Shown piece after piece: positions 27,887 to 44,268 of a DNA stretch of 64,000 bases. Location: positions 1 to 64,000 of the forward strand of contig SCRL01000058.1 of NCBI GenBank assembly GCA_004298065.1, read 5' to 3'. Below the pieces are notes generated by a model. The model saw only the letters and a list, made by a program, of their open reading frames with translations. It had not been told where the DNA came from and searched no databases. The position numbers and the translations under genes are program-made. This DNA comes from Gammaproteobacteria bacterium. GTDB taxonomy: Bacteria > Pseudomonadota > Gammaproteobacteria > Acidiferrobacterales > Sulfurifustaceae. Position 1 is the stretch's first letter, and each line of letters starts with the position of its first letter.

Positions 27887-27948
27887 ATAAAGAAAGCGGC
27901 CCTCGAGGCCCATTGAAAACACCAAACCAACCAGGAGGAGTGCGTTCT

Positions 27949-29535
27949 ATGATTTATACAAAGAAAACTCCATGGACGCTGATCTTGGGCATCATCATGG
28001 TGGCTTACGCCTACATGGTCCAAGCCGGCATCATGGAACCCGTCATCAAGTATCTGCATACGTCGAAACTTGCCGGGGAGATGGTTATCCTCGGCTACAC
28101 CTGCGGCATCATCGCGATTCTCGCAGGGCTGGTGCAGGCCTTCTCGACGCCCAAGCAGGGTAATTTCGACTACTACCTGTCCACGATCGGCGGCCTTGCC
28201 TTCATCCTGATCGTCGCCTTCATCGTCAAGTGGGTGCTCGACCCGCAGATGTCGGCCTGGGGCAAGGCGGCGCAACCGGCGTTGGGCTTCAACTTCGCCT
28301 CGGTGATGAACCTGAACTACGTGGTCATGGGCATCGTCGCCGGCATTATCGTGGTGAACGTGTTCAAGGTGCCGCACTGGGCTGAGAACGGCGTGCGCAT
28401 GTCGCGTCTCGGCCTCAAGACCGGTGTGGTGCTCCTGGGCGTGCTCTACTCCTGGGAAGAGCTCCGTAACCTGGCGGGCCTGTCCGTCGTGCTCATCGGC
28501 TTCTTCGTGCTGGGCTCGGTGGGTATTACCCTGTGGATGGGCGCGCGGCGCAACATCCCGAACTCGATGGGCGGTGTGCTGTCTGCCGGTCTCGGCGTGT
28601 GCGGCGTGTCGGCCTCGGTGGCCGCGGCGCCGGTGGTTAACGCCAAGTCCACGGAAATCGCCTACACCATCGGCACCATCCTGCTCTGGGGCGTGATGTG
28701 CATGTTCCTGTTCCCGATCGTCGGCAAGGCCATGGGCATGAACTACACCCAGTTCGGCGCCTGGGCCGGCACCGGCATTCTCAACTCGGCGCAGGTGGCG
28801 GGCGCGGCGCTCGCGTTCCAGCCGACCGGCATCGAGACGCTGAAGGTGGCGGAGATCTTCAACATCACCCGCATCCTGTTCCTGCCGATCATCGTGCTGT
28901 GGCTGGCGGTGTGGTTCGTGAAGCGCGAACAGACCGGTGAGCGCGTGAACCTGGGTCAGGTGATGTTCGCCAAGTTCCCGGTGTTCGTGCTCGGCTTCAT
29001 CCTGATGTTCCTGCTCGGCTCCACTGGCGTCTTCGCCCCGGCGCAGCACTACCAGGGCAAGTACTTCGACAATTCCGAAAAGGCCATGGTCAAGACCGAC
29101 AAGGATGGCAAGGTCACTGACAAGCGCCTGAAGGATGCCGACGCCGAGAAGCTCAAGGCCGAGGCCGACAAGCTGCAGCGCGAGGACCAGAAGGCGGCGC
29201 TGGCGCGCCTGATCCAGGAGAAGAAGGTCATGTCGCCGGACCACGACACCCTGGTCCGCGGCATCGTCAACTCCAAGGTGCTGTCGAAGGAAGCCAGTGA
29301 CATCCTGAAGAAGCAGCACGAGGCGGTGTACCACACGGCCAAGAAGATCGCGATGTTCCGCGACATCATTGCCTGGATGTTCACCTTCGGTCTTACCGGT
29401 CTCGGCATGCAGATCACCATGGCCTCGATCAAGCAGGCCGGCGGCCAGCCGCTGGTGATCGGTTCGGTGGTCGGTACCCTCAAGGCGGTCGGCTCGCTGA
29501 TCGTCGTGATGCTGTTCGTCAGCGAAATCGTCTAA
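27949..29535 (+). CDS. YeiH-family putative sulfate exporter, enlarged
   Basis: Polytopic inner-membrane transporter of the PF03601 (YeiH, putative sulfate exporter) family. The ATG at 27949 has a strong AGGAGG about 10 bases upstream and gives 528 residues; an upstream in-frame start at 27913 lacks a site. About a dozen hydrophobic helices are seen. The family core reads GVLSAGLGVCGVSASVAAAP, VVNAKSTEIAYTIGTILLWG and AWAGTGILNSAQVAGAA. Usual members are about 340 residues; the excess is largely a charged segment at about 365-468 (KDKDGKVTDKRLKDADAEKL, ending HTAKK) between membrane helices. A small membrane ORF follows 14 bases downstream, then a strong terminator. Sulfate export is the family name, not demonstrated here. 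Confidence 0.88.
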   Translation: MIYTKKTPWTLILGIIMVAYAYMVQAGIMEPVIKYLHTSKLAGEMVILGYTCGIIAILAGLVQAFSTPKQGNFDYYLSTIGGLAFILIVAFIVKWVLDPQMSAWGKAAQPALGFNFASVMNLNYVVMGIVAGIIVVNVFKVPHWAENGVRMSRLGLKTGVVLLGVLYSWEELRNLAGLSVVLIGFFVLGSVGITLWMGARRNIPNSMGGVLSAGLGVCGVSASVAAAPVVNAKSTEIAYTIGTILLWGVMCMFLFPIVGKAMGMNYTQFGAWAGTGILNSAQVAGAALAFQPTGIETLKVAEIFNITRILFLPIIVLWLAVWFVKREQTGERVNLGQVMFAKFPVFVLGFILMFLLGSTGVFAPAQHYQGKYFDNSEKAMVKTDKDGKVTDKRLKDADAEKLKAEADKLQREDQKAALARLIQEKKVMSPDHDTLVRGIVNSKVLSKEASDILKKQHEAVYHTAKKIAMFRDIIAWMFTFGLTGLGMQITMASIKQAGGQPLVIGSVVGTLKAVGSLIVVMLFVSEIV

Positions 29536-29549
29536 CCGGAGGAGCGACA

Positions 29550-29669
29550 ATGAAAGAGAAATTCGACCGTGGCACGGCGCTCTCGATCTTCAAGAGCGAC
29601 CGTTATGAGGACTTCGTGGCGCTGATCCTGTCGATGGGGATTGCGCTGCTGGTCTACATCTACATCTGA
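29550..29669 (+). CDS. 39-residue membrane microprotein beside the exporter
   Basis: A short gene 14 bases after the exporter stop, with a strong ribosome site (GGAGG, 7 bases before ATG). The product starts MKEKFDRGTALSIFKSDRYE: a charged, probably cytoplasmic N-terminus; it then has one hydrophobic helix (FVALILSMGIALLVYIYI) running to the end. The ribosome site, coupling to the exporter and the terminator at 29692 argue it is real. By analogy with KdpF- or CydX-type small subunits it may stabilise or regulate the transporter; no family is recognised. Confidence 0.8.
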   Translation: MKEKFDRGTALSIFKSDRYEDFVALILSMGIALLVYIYI

Positions 29670-29691
29670 CCAACGTTGTTTCCGAGGTATG

Positions 29692-29722
29692 CCAATGGCC
29701 GCGCGAGCGGCCATTGGTTTTT
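29692..29722 (+). terminator. Rho-independent terminator after exporter operon
   Basis: Perfect 11-bp stem CCAATGGCCGC / GCGGCCATTGG around GCGA, followed by TTTTT. It ends the exporter-microprotein transcript 23 bases after the microprotein stop and separates it from the UspA-like gene. Confidence 0.92.
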
Positions 29723-29746
29723 GGAGCGCTGGGACACATTAACAAC

Positions 29747-30211
29747 ATGCTTAAACCGAAACACATTCTTCTCGCCAGCCACGGCACGCCCGGGGCGCGC
29801 GCCGCCGAGCGTGCGGCCTTCGCCCTGTGCGGACCGAAGGCTACCCTGCACCACCTGATCGTGGTGCCGGATTTCTGGAAGGGCATGATGGGTGACGACT
29901 GGCTGAATAACGCCAGCACGCGCGACACCTACGGACGCTACGTCGAAGGCGAGCTCGAAAACGAAGTGCGCCGGCACATCGCCAGCCTGCAACGGCAGGC
30001 CGCCAAGCACCGCATCCGCTACCGTCCTGAAGTCGTGTTCGGCAAGCCGGAGCAATGCCTCCGCGAGCGTATCGCACGCGGCCGCGTGGACCTCGTCGTG
30101 CTGGGGGCGCCGCGTCCCAAGGGCAAGAGCGGCCTGCGCTCCTACATGGTCACGGAAAAGTTGCTGCGCGCGTTGCACGTGCCGGCCCTGATCGTTCCCT
30201 ATCCCGCATGA
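29747..30211 (+). CDS. universal stress protein, UspA family
   Basis: Cytoplasmic Usp-fold protein of 154 residues, starting MLKPKHILLASHGTPGARAA. The Rossmann-like pattern is clear: first strand HILLASHG, DLVVLGAPRP at the nucleotide-binding region and a final strand ALIVPYP. The usual ATP loop (G-2X-G-9X-G-S/T) is not intact: after LGAP the sequence is RPKGKSGLRSYMVTEKLL, so ATP binding is doubtful. The alternative start at 29714 lies inside the terminator and is rejected. Its stop overlaps the next ATG (ATGA), so the two genes are coupled. Confidence 0.82.
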   Translation: MLKPKHILLASHGTPGARAAERAAFALCGPKATLHHLIVVPDFWKGMMGDDWLNNASTRDTYGRYVEGELENEVRRHIASLQRQAAKHRIRYRPEVVFGKPEQCLRERIARGRVDLVVLGAPRPKGKSGLRSYMVTEKLLRALHVPALIVPYPA

Positions 30212-30822
30212 GCGCGAACACGCCGCCGGTCGATTCACGCGACGCCGCGTGGGTCACTATTCCGCTTCCACAGAACGTCGAAGATCTGGCGCGGCACTGC
30301 CGCGACGTCGAGGTGCTGTTCCGCGTCAATCCCTATCTCTATTTTTCCGCTTGGCGCCAGACCGGGCCGTCGAGCTATCACGCCGAGTTCGAGAACCAGA
30401 GCAATCAACAGAAAATATCGGTGGACCTGGAAATCATGCCGGGACCCGGTCCGGGGTTCACCGTAAACTACGCCAGCGGCCTCAAAAGGCGCACGATTTT
30501 CGCCATCGAGCCGGCGGCGGACGGCAGTCGGTTGACGATTACCGACGATTACGAGGGTTTGTCGGCCGAGGAACGCACCGCGCGCGCGGCCGAGGCGGAC
30601 AAGAGTCTGCATGCCTGGGGGGTGGCGCTGCGCGCCTATTTCCTGCGCCGGAAGCGCTGGTCATGGCTGCCGGGCTGGCGCTGGTACATCCGCCGCGTAT
30701 GGGTGCCGATGAAGCCCTCGGCGCGCCGGATCGTGTGGCTGCTCTACCTGATTACCGTGGTGGAGTTCTTTTTCTTTCTGTTCGTGCTGCTGATTTACCT
30801 CATCGAACAACAAAACAAATAA
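30208..30822 (+). CDS. SRPBCC-like protein with C-terminal membrane anchor
   Basis: A 204-residue protein of uncertain family. The N-terminal ~140 residues resemble an SRPBCC/polyketide-cyclase lipid-binding fold (LPQNVEDLARHCRDVEVLFR, then YHAEFENQ, RLTITDDYEGLS and a final long helix ending LRAYFLRRKRW). A basic, Trp-rich stretch (WSWLPGWRWYIRRVWVPMKP) leads into one membrane helix (IVWLLYLITVVEFFFFLFVL) and a short tail. This suggests a ligand-binding domain tethered to the inner membrane. Translationally coupled to the Usp gene. The fold call is by pattern only. Confidence 0.72.
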   Translation: MSANTPPVDSRDAAWVTIPLPQNVEDLARHCRDVEVLFRVNPYLYFSAWRQTGPSSYHAEFENQSNQQKISVDLEIMPGPGPGFTVNYASGLKRRTIFAIEPAADGSRLTITDDYEGLSAEERTARAAEADKSLHAWGVALRAYFLRRKRWSWLPGWRWYIRRVWVPMKPSARRIVWLLYLITVVEFFFFLFVLLIYLIEQQNK

Positions 30823-30826
30823 AAGG

Positions 30827-30911
30827 TTTCACAGGATTAACAGGATTTTTCAGGATTAAGTCGTAAAGCTTTTTGGTTTTAATCTTGTTAATCCTGCGTA
30901 ATCCTGTGAAA
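30827..30911. repeat. long inverted repeat built from CAGGATTAA units
   Basis: The left arm (30827-30859) starts TTTCACAGGATTAACAGGAT and the right arm (30879-30911) ends with its complement (ATCCTGTGAAA). About two thirds of the 33 positions pair directly, and shifting by one unit pairs others, since both arms iterate CAGGATTAA-like units. It lies between the convergent SRPBCC gene and ftsB, so it can serve as a bidirectional terminator. Confidence 0.8.
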
Positions 30912-30918
30912 TGATTTT

Positions 30919-35203
<4,285 letters not shown>

Positions 35204-35260
35204 TTACAGCCGTTTTTGCTCGCCTCATCCCTGAGGCTCGCCCCCTTCGGGGTTTGCACG

Positions 35261-35284
35261 AAAATCCGCTCCCGGCGGATTTTT
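35261..35284. terminator. hairpin in the tilS-pyrG gap
   Basis: AAAATCCGC and GCGGATTTT form a 9-bp stem around TCCCG with A/T tracts on both sides, so it could work on either strand; as seen from tilS (minus strand) it is a likely terminator. The rest of the gap (35126-35384) holds smaller GC hairpins but no gene. Confidence 0.55.
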
Positions 35285-35384
35285 GCCTGCTTTCTGGGCC
35301 GTCGCGGCCCGGCAAAACGGTGTATTGGAACGGAATTACAAGCTACCAGATGACCCCGGTTTGCACAACCGGAAAATTTCTCGG

Positions 35385-36740
35385 CTACAACTTGCCTTCC
35401 GGCGTGATTTGTTCCAGCACCACGACCCATCCCGGCTCGTCCGGTTTGGCGGCAAACGGCTCGCACACCCAGCGATCGCCGATCGCGGCAATTTCGCCGT
35501 TCACGAACAGCAACGGCAGCTGCGCACGTTCCCACGGCGGCACGCCCGCTTCCTGCAACAGCTTCTTGAGCTTGTGATGATGCGTCCGTCCCGGCAACCG
35601 GCAGGTTTCCCCGCCCTGACGAAAACGCACGCTGTAGATCGCGCCGTTGACGCGCGCACGCGCCAACCCCCGCCCCTGCACCGGTGACAGGCGCAATCGC
35701 CGTCCGATGGACGGCAGCGGCAATGGCCGTGTGCCGTCCCACGGCACTGCACCGGTCCCGGTTGCCGGGGGTGTGATGGCCCGAAGCACGAGCGAATCGC
35801 GATAACGACGCAGTTCGGCGCCGCGCCAGCGGATGGCGGCGTGGCGCGTGCGCGGTTCGCCGGCCAGTTGTGCCTGCAGCAGTTCAATCTGCTTTGTGGA
35901 CGGCACGCGAAAACCCCGCGCCCGGATCCAGTAGCGCAACACATTGCGCTGGCGCGGCGATGGCAGGCGTTTGAGCGCCGACACCGTCAATTTGTCGTCC
36001 TCGGCGCAGGCCGCCAGATCGGCCTGCGCCAGCTCATCCAACAGCGACGCCGCCTCGGCGGCGTGCCGCGCCGCTTGCGCCAGTTGCCGGCCGGCGGTCG
36101 GCCAGCGTTCCCGCAGCACGGGCATGACTCCATGGCGGAGCAGGTTGCGGCTGATTTCCAGCGTGCGATTGCTCGGGTCCTCGATCCAGGACAGGTTTTG
36201 TGTCCGGGCGTAACGCTCGAGCTCGATCCGCGGGAAGGTCAGCAACGGGCGCGCATGAAATCCCGCAGCAAATGGCGTGAGCGCCGGCATGCCGGCCAGG
36301 CCGTGCACGCCGGTCCCGCGCAGCAGCTGTAACAGCACCGTCTCGGCCTGATCGTCCTGATGATGTGCCGTAAGCAGCGCTTCGCCCGGTTCGAGAAGTT
36401 TCGCGAGGCAGGCATAACGCGCGCGACGCGCGGCGGCTTCCATGCCCTCCTCGGCCACGCCGTCCACCCGGATACGCTCGACGACACAGGACACGCCGAG
36501 GCCGACGCAAATCTCCTCGCAATGCCGCGCCCAGGCGTCCGCGGCCGGTTGCAGGCCATGATGGATATGCGCCGCACGCAGTGAGAAACCCGCAGCAACC
36601 CGGCGTTGCGCCAGCGCGTGCAGCAGGACGTGAGAATCGAGGCCGCCGCTGTAGGCGACCACGAGGCGGGCATTGGAAGAAAGCTTCAGCTCGTCGGCGA
36701 GAATGCGCCCGAGCGTTTCAGGAGTGAAAGCGGTATCAAT
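35385..36740 (-). CDS. tilS: tRNA(Ile)-lysidine synthetase
   Basis: Converts C34 of tRNA-Ile(CAU) to lysidine so that it reads AUA. The PP-loop ATPase motif SGGLDS is clear, followed by AAHIHHGLQPAADAWARHCE, LTAHHQDDQAETVLLQLLRG and SWIEDPSN, then TilS substrate and C-terminal domains. The first canonical start is GTG 36662, which leaves the PP-loop at residue 5 and removes the expected N-terminal strand. The homologous-looking sequence DTAFTPETLGRILADELKLS continues upstream to ATT 36740, 7 bases after GAGGAG and 1 base after the accA stop; no ATG, GTG or TTG lies between. I propose the ATT start (451 residues). Confidence 0.9.
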   Translation of the reverse strand: MDTAFTPETLGRILADELKLSSNARLVVAYSGGLDSHVLLHALAQRRVAAGFSLRAAHIHHGLQPAADAWARHCEEICVGLGVSCVVERIRVDGVAEEGMEAAARRARYACLAKLLEPGEALLTAHHQDDQAETVLLQLLRGTGVHGLAGMPALTPFAAGFHARPLLTFPRIELERYARTQNLSWIEDPSNRTLEISRNLLRHGVMPVLRERWPTAGRQLAQAARHAAEAASLLDELAQADLAACAEDDKLTVSALKRLPSPRQRNVLRYWIRARGFRVPSTKQIELLQAQLAGEPRTRHAAIRWRGAELRRYRDSLVLRAITPPATGTGAVPWDGTRPLPLPSIGRRLRLSPVQGRGLARARVNGAIYSVRFRQGGETCRLPGRTHHHKLKKLLQEAGVPPWERAQLPLLFVNGEIAAIGDRWVCEPFAAKPDEPGWVVVLEQITPEGKL

Positions 36741-36741
36741 A

Positions 36742-37701
36742 TCAATGCTCCTCGAACTCGCCGTATTGCATGAGCCGCTGGTAGCGGCGCGTCAGCAGGC
36801 TGTCGAGCGGAATCGCCGCGAGGCGGTCGAGGTTGGCAAGCAGCGCGCCCTTCAGGGTGCGGGCCACGACATCGATATCGCGGTGCGCGCCGCCGAGCGG
36901 CTCGGGCACGATCTCATCGACGAGCCCGAGACGGCTGAGCGAGTCGGCGGTGATGCCCATGGCTTCGGCCGCGTCCGAGGCCTTGTCGGCGCTGCGCCAC
37001 AGGATCGAGGCGCAGCCTTCGGGCGAGATCACCGAGTAGGTCGCGTATTGCAGCATCAGCAGCCGGTCGCCAACACCGATGGCAAGCGCGCCACCGGAAC
37101 CGCCCTCGCCGATAACGACGGAGATGATCGGTGTCTTTAGTCGCGCCATGACATAGAGATTGCGCGCGATCGCCTCGCTCTGGCCACGCTCCTCGGCGCC
37201 GACGCCGGGATAGGCCCCCGGGGTGTCGATGAAGGTGATGATGGGGAGACGGAAACGTTCGGCCAGACGCATCAGGCGCAGCGCCTTGCGATAACCTTCG
37301 GGGCGCGGCATGCCGAAGTTGCGCCGCACTTTCTCGCGTGTGTCGCGGCCCTTCTGGTGGCCGATGAGCATCACCGGCCGGTCTTCCAGGCGCGCAATGC
37401 CACCGACGATGGCGTGGTCGTCGGCGAACGCGCGGTCGCCGTGCAGTTCTTGGAAATCGCTGAACACGCGCGGAACGTAGTCGAGCGTGTACGGCCGCAG
37501 CGGATGGCGCGCGAGCTGCGAGATTTGCCACGGCGTGAGCGAAGTGAAGATCGACTCCGTCAGCCGCTTGCTCTTGGCCTGCAGCCGGCCGACTTCCTCG
37601 GTGATGTTGAGGTCGCCGCCCTTGCCGGTCTGGCGCAGCGCCTCGATCTTCGCCTCGAGATCGGCGATGGACTGCTCGAAGTCGAGATAATTCTGGTTCA
37701 T
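36742..37701 (-). CDS. accA: acetyl-CoA carboxylase carboxyltransferase alpha
   Basis: Alpha subunit of the carboxyltransferase that forms malonyl-CoA for fatty acid synthesis (with AccD, not in this window). The 319 residues show [20 protein letters not shown], the crotonase-like core with [40 protein letters not shown]-type motif ([20 protein letters not shown]) and [20 protein letters not shown]. It lies between dnaE and tilS, the usual order. Confidence 0.97.
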   Translation of the reverse strand: MNQNYLDFEQSIADLEAKIEALRQTGKGGDLNITEEVGRLQAKSKRLTESIFTSLTPWQISQLARHPLRPYTLDYVPRVFSDFQELHGDRAFADDHAIVGGIARLEDRPVMLIGHQKGRDTREKVRRNFGMPRPEGYRKALRLMRLAERFRLPIITFIDTPGAYPGVGAEERGQSEAIARNLYVMARLKTPIISVVIGEGGSGGALAIGVGDRLLMLQYATYSVISPEGCASILWRSADKASDAAEAMGITADSLSRLGLVDEIVPEPLGGAHRDIDVVARTLKGALLANLDRLAAIPLDSLLTRRYQRLMQYGEFEEH

Positions 37702-37740
37702 AAGCGCGCTCCTCCTGCCTGTTCCCGTTCGTTATCGGCC

Positions 37741-41184
<3,444 letters not shown>

Positions 41185-41293
41185 GGGCGAATTCTTACTC
41201 CAATCGGAGAGCAGGTGAAGCGATTCCAGCGCTATATTTTTTACAATAAATGACTTTAGTTTCAGTATTTATCATATTGTTATTAAAAAGAAA

Positions 41294-41872
41294 TCATTTG
41301 ATCAGGTTTCGTACTGGAGAAAAGCTCCGGCGGTGATGTCTGGAAACACCCAAACGCTCCAGCGCGGCCACATGATCTCGGGTTGGATAGCCCTTGTGTT
41401 GAGAGAAACCATACCCGGGACACTCGTCCTCAAGCTCGTCCATCGTTCTGTCCCGAGCCACCTTGGCCAGTATCGAGGCGGCCGAAATGGCCGGTACCGT
41501 AACATCACCCTTCACGATCGCCCTCGCTTCGCACGCGAGGGACGGTAGCTGGTTGCCATCGACCAGGACCATGTCGGGGGCAACGCACAGCCCCGCCACT
41601 GCCCGCTGCATCGCCAGTAACGTTGCCTGAAGGATATTGAGGCGGTCGATCTCCTCCACCTGCGCCTCGGCCACCGCCCAGGCCAGGGCCCGCTCCCGGA
41701 TCAGCACCGCCAACTCCTCCCGCCTGGCCGGTGACAACGCCTTGGAGTCTGCCAGCCCGGCAATCGGATTTGCTTCGTCCAGGATCACGGCAGCAGCCAC
41801 GACCGGTCCGGCCAACGGCCCGCGACCCGCCTCGTCCACTCCGGCCACAAGCCGGCTGTCTGCCGCCTTCAT
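41294..41872 (-). CDS. rnhB: ribonuclease HII
   Basis: Cuts the RNA strand of RNA-DNA hybrids and starts ribonucleotide excision repair. The 192 residues show the catalytic [27 protein letters not shown], the aspartate in [10 protein letters not shown], and [20 protein letters not shown] with [11 protein letters not shown]. It overlaps the lpxB stop by 4 bases (ATGA), in the standard lpxB-rnhB-dnaE order. Confidence 0.97.
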   Translation of the reverse strand: MKAADSRLVAGVDEAGRGPLAGPVVAAAVILDEANPIAGLADSKALSPARREELAVLIRERALAWAVAEAQVEEIDRLNILQATLLAMQRAVAGLCVAPDMVLVDGNQLPSLACEARAIVKGDVTVPAISAASILAKVARDRTMDELEDECPGYGFSQHKGYPTRDHVAALERLGVSRHHRRSFSPVRNLIK

Positions 41873-43068
41873 GAGCGGGGCCGACTCCGCCCGCGACGGG
41901 TGCGCAACAGGCCCAGCACCGCCTCGGCGGCGCGGACATCCGCATTGCGCCGGAGGCTGCGTCGAATGCGATTCAGGGCCCGCGTGACGGCATCGGCTTC
42001 CCGGGGGTGCTCCAGATAGCGCTCCACCGCCCGCCCGAGCTTCTCGGGCACGGCGTCCGCCTGCATGAACTCCGGGACTAGCGCCCGACCGGCTAGATGG
42101 TTCGGCAACGCATAAAGCCGCACGTGCGCGAACAACCGGATCAGGAAATAGGAAAACCAGGAAACCCGGTAGGTCACGACCATGGGTTTGCCGAGCAGCG
42201 CCGCTTCCAGCGTCGCGGTGCCCGAGGCGAGCAATACCGCATCGGCCACCGCCATGGCGTCGCGCGAGGCATGATCCAGGAGACGGAATATCTGTTCATC
42301 GACCGCGTGGCGCCGGAGCGCCTGCTCGAACAGAACACGGGTTTCAGGGCTGGCGAACGGCACCACGAAACGAATGTTCGGGTGGCGCGCCGAGAGCCAC
42401 TGCGCCGCCTGGACGAAAAGATCGGCATGCCGTCGCAGCTCGCCGATACGGCTCCCGGGCAACAGGGCGACGATACGGAATCGCACTGGCAGGCGCAAGC
42501 GCTCACGGATGGTGGAGATGTCTTTCGGTGGTTCGAGTTTGTCCGCCAGGGGATGACCGACATACGTCACCGGGACATGATGGTCCCGGTAATACCTGGC
42601 CTCGAACGGGAACAGGGTCAGCATGCGGTCGACAGCACGATGGATGCGCCGGATGCGCCAGCGGCGCCAAGCCCAGACCGTGGGGCCCACGTAATGCACC
42701 GTCGGAATGCCGCGTGCTTTGAGCCGTTCCTCGATCCACAGGTTGAAGTCAGGCGTGTCTACGCCGATGTACAGATCGGGCGGCGACCGCAGGAAATGCT
42801 CGGCGAGCCTGCGGCGCATGGCCGAGAGCGCGGGATAGTGTTTCAGCACCTCAAAGCCGATGTGCGACAGCGATTCCATCGGATAGAGGCTGACGCAGCC
42901 TTCGGCCTGCATGCGCGGTCCGGCGATGCCTTCGAACGTGACGCGCGGCAGGCGCCGCTTGAGTTCGCGCATCAATCCGGCGGCGAGCAGATCGCCGGAA
43001 ACCTCGCCGACGACGATGCCGATGCGTATCGGTTTGGCGCCGCGGGCCGCCTTAGCGGATGATGCCAC
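41869..43068 (-). CDS. lpxB: lipid A disaccharide synthase
   Basis: Glycosyltransferase joining UDP-diacylglucosamine and lipid X to the lipid A disaccharide at the inner membrane. From GTG 43068 it has 399 residues; this start overlaps lpxA by 17 bases and is the only canonical one near the conserved beginning [20 protein letters not shown]. Seen also: [62 protein letters not shown], and [20 protein letters not shown]. The tail is Arg-rich ([11 protein letters not shown]). Confidence 0.95.
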   Translation of the reverse strand: MASSAKAARGAKPIRIGIVVGEVSGDLLAAGLMRELKRRLPRVTFEGIAGPRMQAEGCVSLYPMESLSHIGFEVLKHYPALSAMRRRLAEHFLRSPPDLYIGVDTPDFNLWIEERLKARGIPTVHYVGPTVWAWRRWRIRRIHRAVDRMLTLFPFEARYYRDHHVPVTYVGHPLADKLEPPKDISTIRERLRLPVRFRIVALLPGSRIGELRRHADLFVQAAQWLSARHPNIRFVVPFASPETRVLFEQALRRHAVDEQIFRLLDHASRDAMAVADAVLLASGTATLEAALLGKPMVVTYRVSWFSYFLIRLFAHVRLYALPNHLAGRALVPEFMQADAVPEKLGRAVERYLEHPREADAVTRALNRIRRSLRRNADVRAAEAVLGLLRTRRGRSRPRS

Positions 43069-43822
43069 GCTCCGAGGCTTTGATGAATTCGACAAAGTGA
43101 TGCACCTCGGGGTGGCGTTTGCCCGCTTTCTCGAGGCGTTCGGTCGCCTCGGACAGCTTGAGCTTGGATTTGTAGAGCGTCTTGTAGGCTTTCCGAATCG
43201 CTTCGATCGCATCATTCGAAAAGCCACGGCGTTTGAGCCCGCGCAGGTTGAGGCCGTGCGGCTCTGCCGGGTTGCCGGACGCCATGACATACGGGGGGAT
43301 GTCCATGAACGTGATCGCGCCGAGCGCCGTCATGCAATAAGCCCCGATGCGGCAGAACTGGTGTGCCACGGTGAAGCCGCCGAGCACCGCGTAGTCGCCA
43401 ACCGTGACATGGCCGGCGAGGCTGGCGCAATTGGCAAAAACGGTGTTATTGCCAACATGGCAATCGTGCGCCAGGTGGCAATAGGCCATGATGAAATTGT
43501 CATTGCCCAGACGCGTCACCCCGCCACCGGCGACAGTACCGCGGTTGAAGGTGCAGTACTCGCGGATGATGTTGCGATCGCCGATCTCCAGCCGTGTCGG
43601 TTCGCCCTTATAGCCGAGATGCTGCGGCGCGTCGCCGAGCGAGGAAAACTGATAGATACGGTTATTGCGTCCGATGCGCGTGGGACCGTTGATGACCACG
43701 TGCGGGCCAATCCAGGTGCCCTCTTCGACCTCGACGTCCGGGCCGATGACCGAAAAAGCACCGATCGTGACATTGGTGCCGATCCGGGCAGAGGGATCGA
43801 CGATCGCTTGCGGGTGAATCAC
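43052..43822 (-). CDS. lpxA: UDP-N-acetylglucosamine acyltransferase
   Basis: First step of lipid A synthesis, transferring R-3-hydroxyacyl from ACP to UDP-GlcNAc. The 256 residues begin with GTG 43822 ([14 protein letters not shown]), overlapping the fabZ stop by 4 bases, and form a left-handed beta helix of hexapeptide repeats ([20 protein letters not shown]). The catalytic histidine lies in [18 protein letters not shown]; the C-terminal helical region has [16 protein letters not shown]. An upstream ATG in frame lies inside fabZ and is not used. Confidence 0.96.
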   Translation of the reverse strand: MIHPQAIVDPSARIGTNVTIGAFSVIGPDVEVEEGTWIGPHVVINGPTRIGRNNRIYQFSSLGDAPQHLGYKGEPTRLEIGDRNIIREYCTFNRGTVAGGGVTRLGNDNFIMAYCHLAHDCHVGNNTVFANCASLAGHVTVGDYAVLGGFTVAHQFCRIGAYCMTALGAITFMDIPPYVMASGNPAEPHGLNLRGLKRRGFSNDAIEAIRKAYKTLYKSKLKLSEATERLEKAGKRHPEVHHFVEFIKASERGIIR

Positions 43823-44268
43823 GCAACAATTTCCCGGTAGGTACACATCAGCTCGGCGCTGGCGGCGACCTCCTCGCCCACGTAGGCGGTACCCTCGAAC
43901 AGCCACATCCCGCGCATGCGGCGCATGAGCTTGGCTTCGAGGCGCAGCTGGTCGCCGGGCTCGACCGGGCGCTTGAAGCGCGCCTTGTCGATGCCGACGA
44001 AGTAATACACCGACTTTTCGTCGGGCAGCGAGCCAAGCGTCTTGAACGACAGGATCGCGCTCGCCTGCGCCAGCGCCTCCAGGATCAGCACGCCCGGCAT
44101 TACCGGGCGATGCGGGAAATGCCCCTGGAAAAACGGTTCGTTGATGGTCACGTTCTTGATCGCGGTGAGCGACTGCTCGGGAACGAAGTCGAGCACCCGA
44201 TCAACCAGCAGAAAGGGGTAGCGATGCGGCAAGTGCCGCAACACCTCGTGTATGTCGAGCGTATTCAA
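43819..44268 (-). CDS. fabZ: 3-hydroxyacyl-ACP dehydratase FabZ
   Basis: Dehydrates beta-hydroxyacyl-ACP in fatty acid elongation; in this cluster it competes with LpxA for the same substrate pool. The 149 residues show the hot-dog fold with the catalytic histidine and glutamate in [20 protein letters not shown], preceded by [16 protein letters not shown], and [20 protein letters not shown]. It overlaps lpxD by 4 bases at its start and lpxA by 4 at its end. Confidence 0.97.
   Translation of the reverse strand: MNTLDIHEVLRHLPHRYPFLLVDRVLDFVPEQSLTAIKNVTINEPFFQGHFPHRPVMPGVLILEALAQASAILSFKTLGSLPDEKSVYYFVGIDKARFKRPVEPGDQLRLEAKLMRRMRGMWLFEGTAYVGEEVAASAELMCTYREIVA

Noticed and set aside
30055-30207. 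Longer start for the SRPBCC-like gene
   Set aside because: It would lie inside the Usp gene in another frame; the ATG at 30208 with ATGA overlap is the better start.
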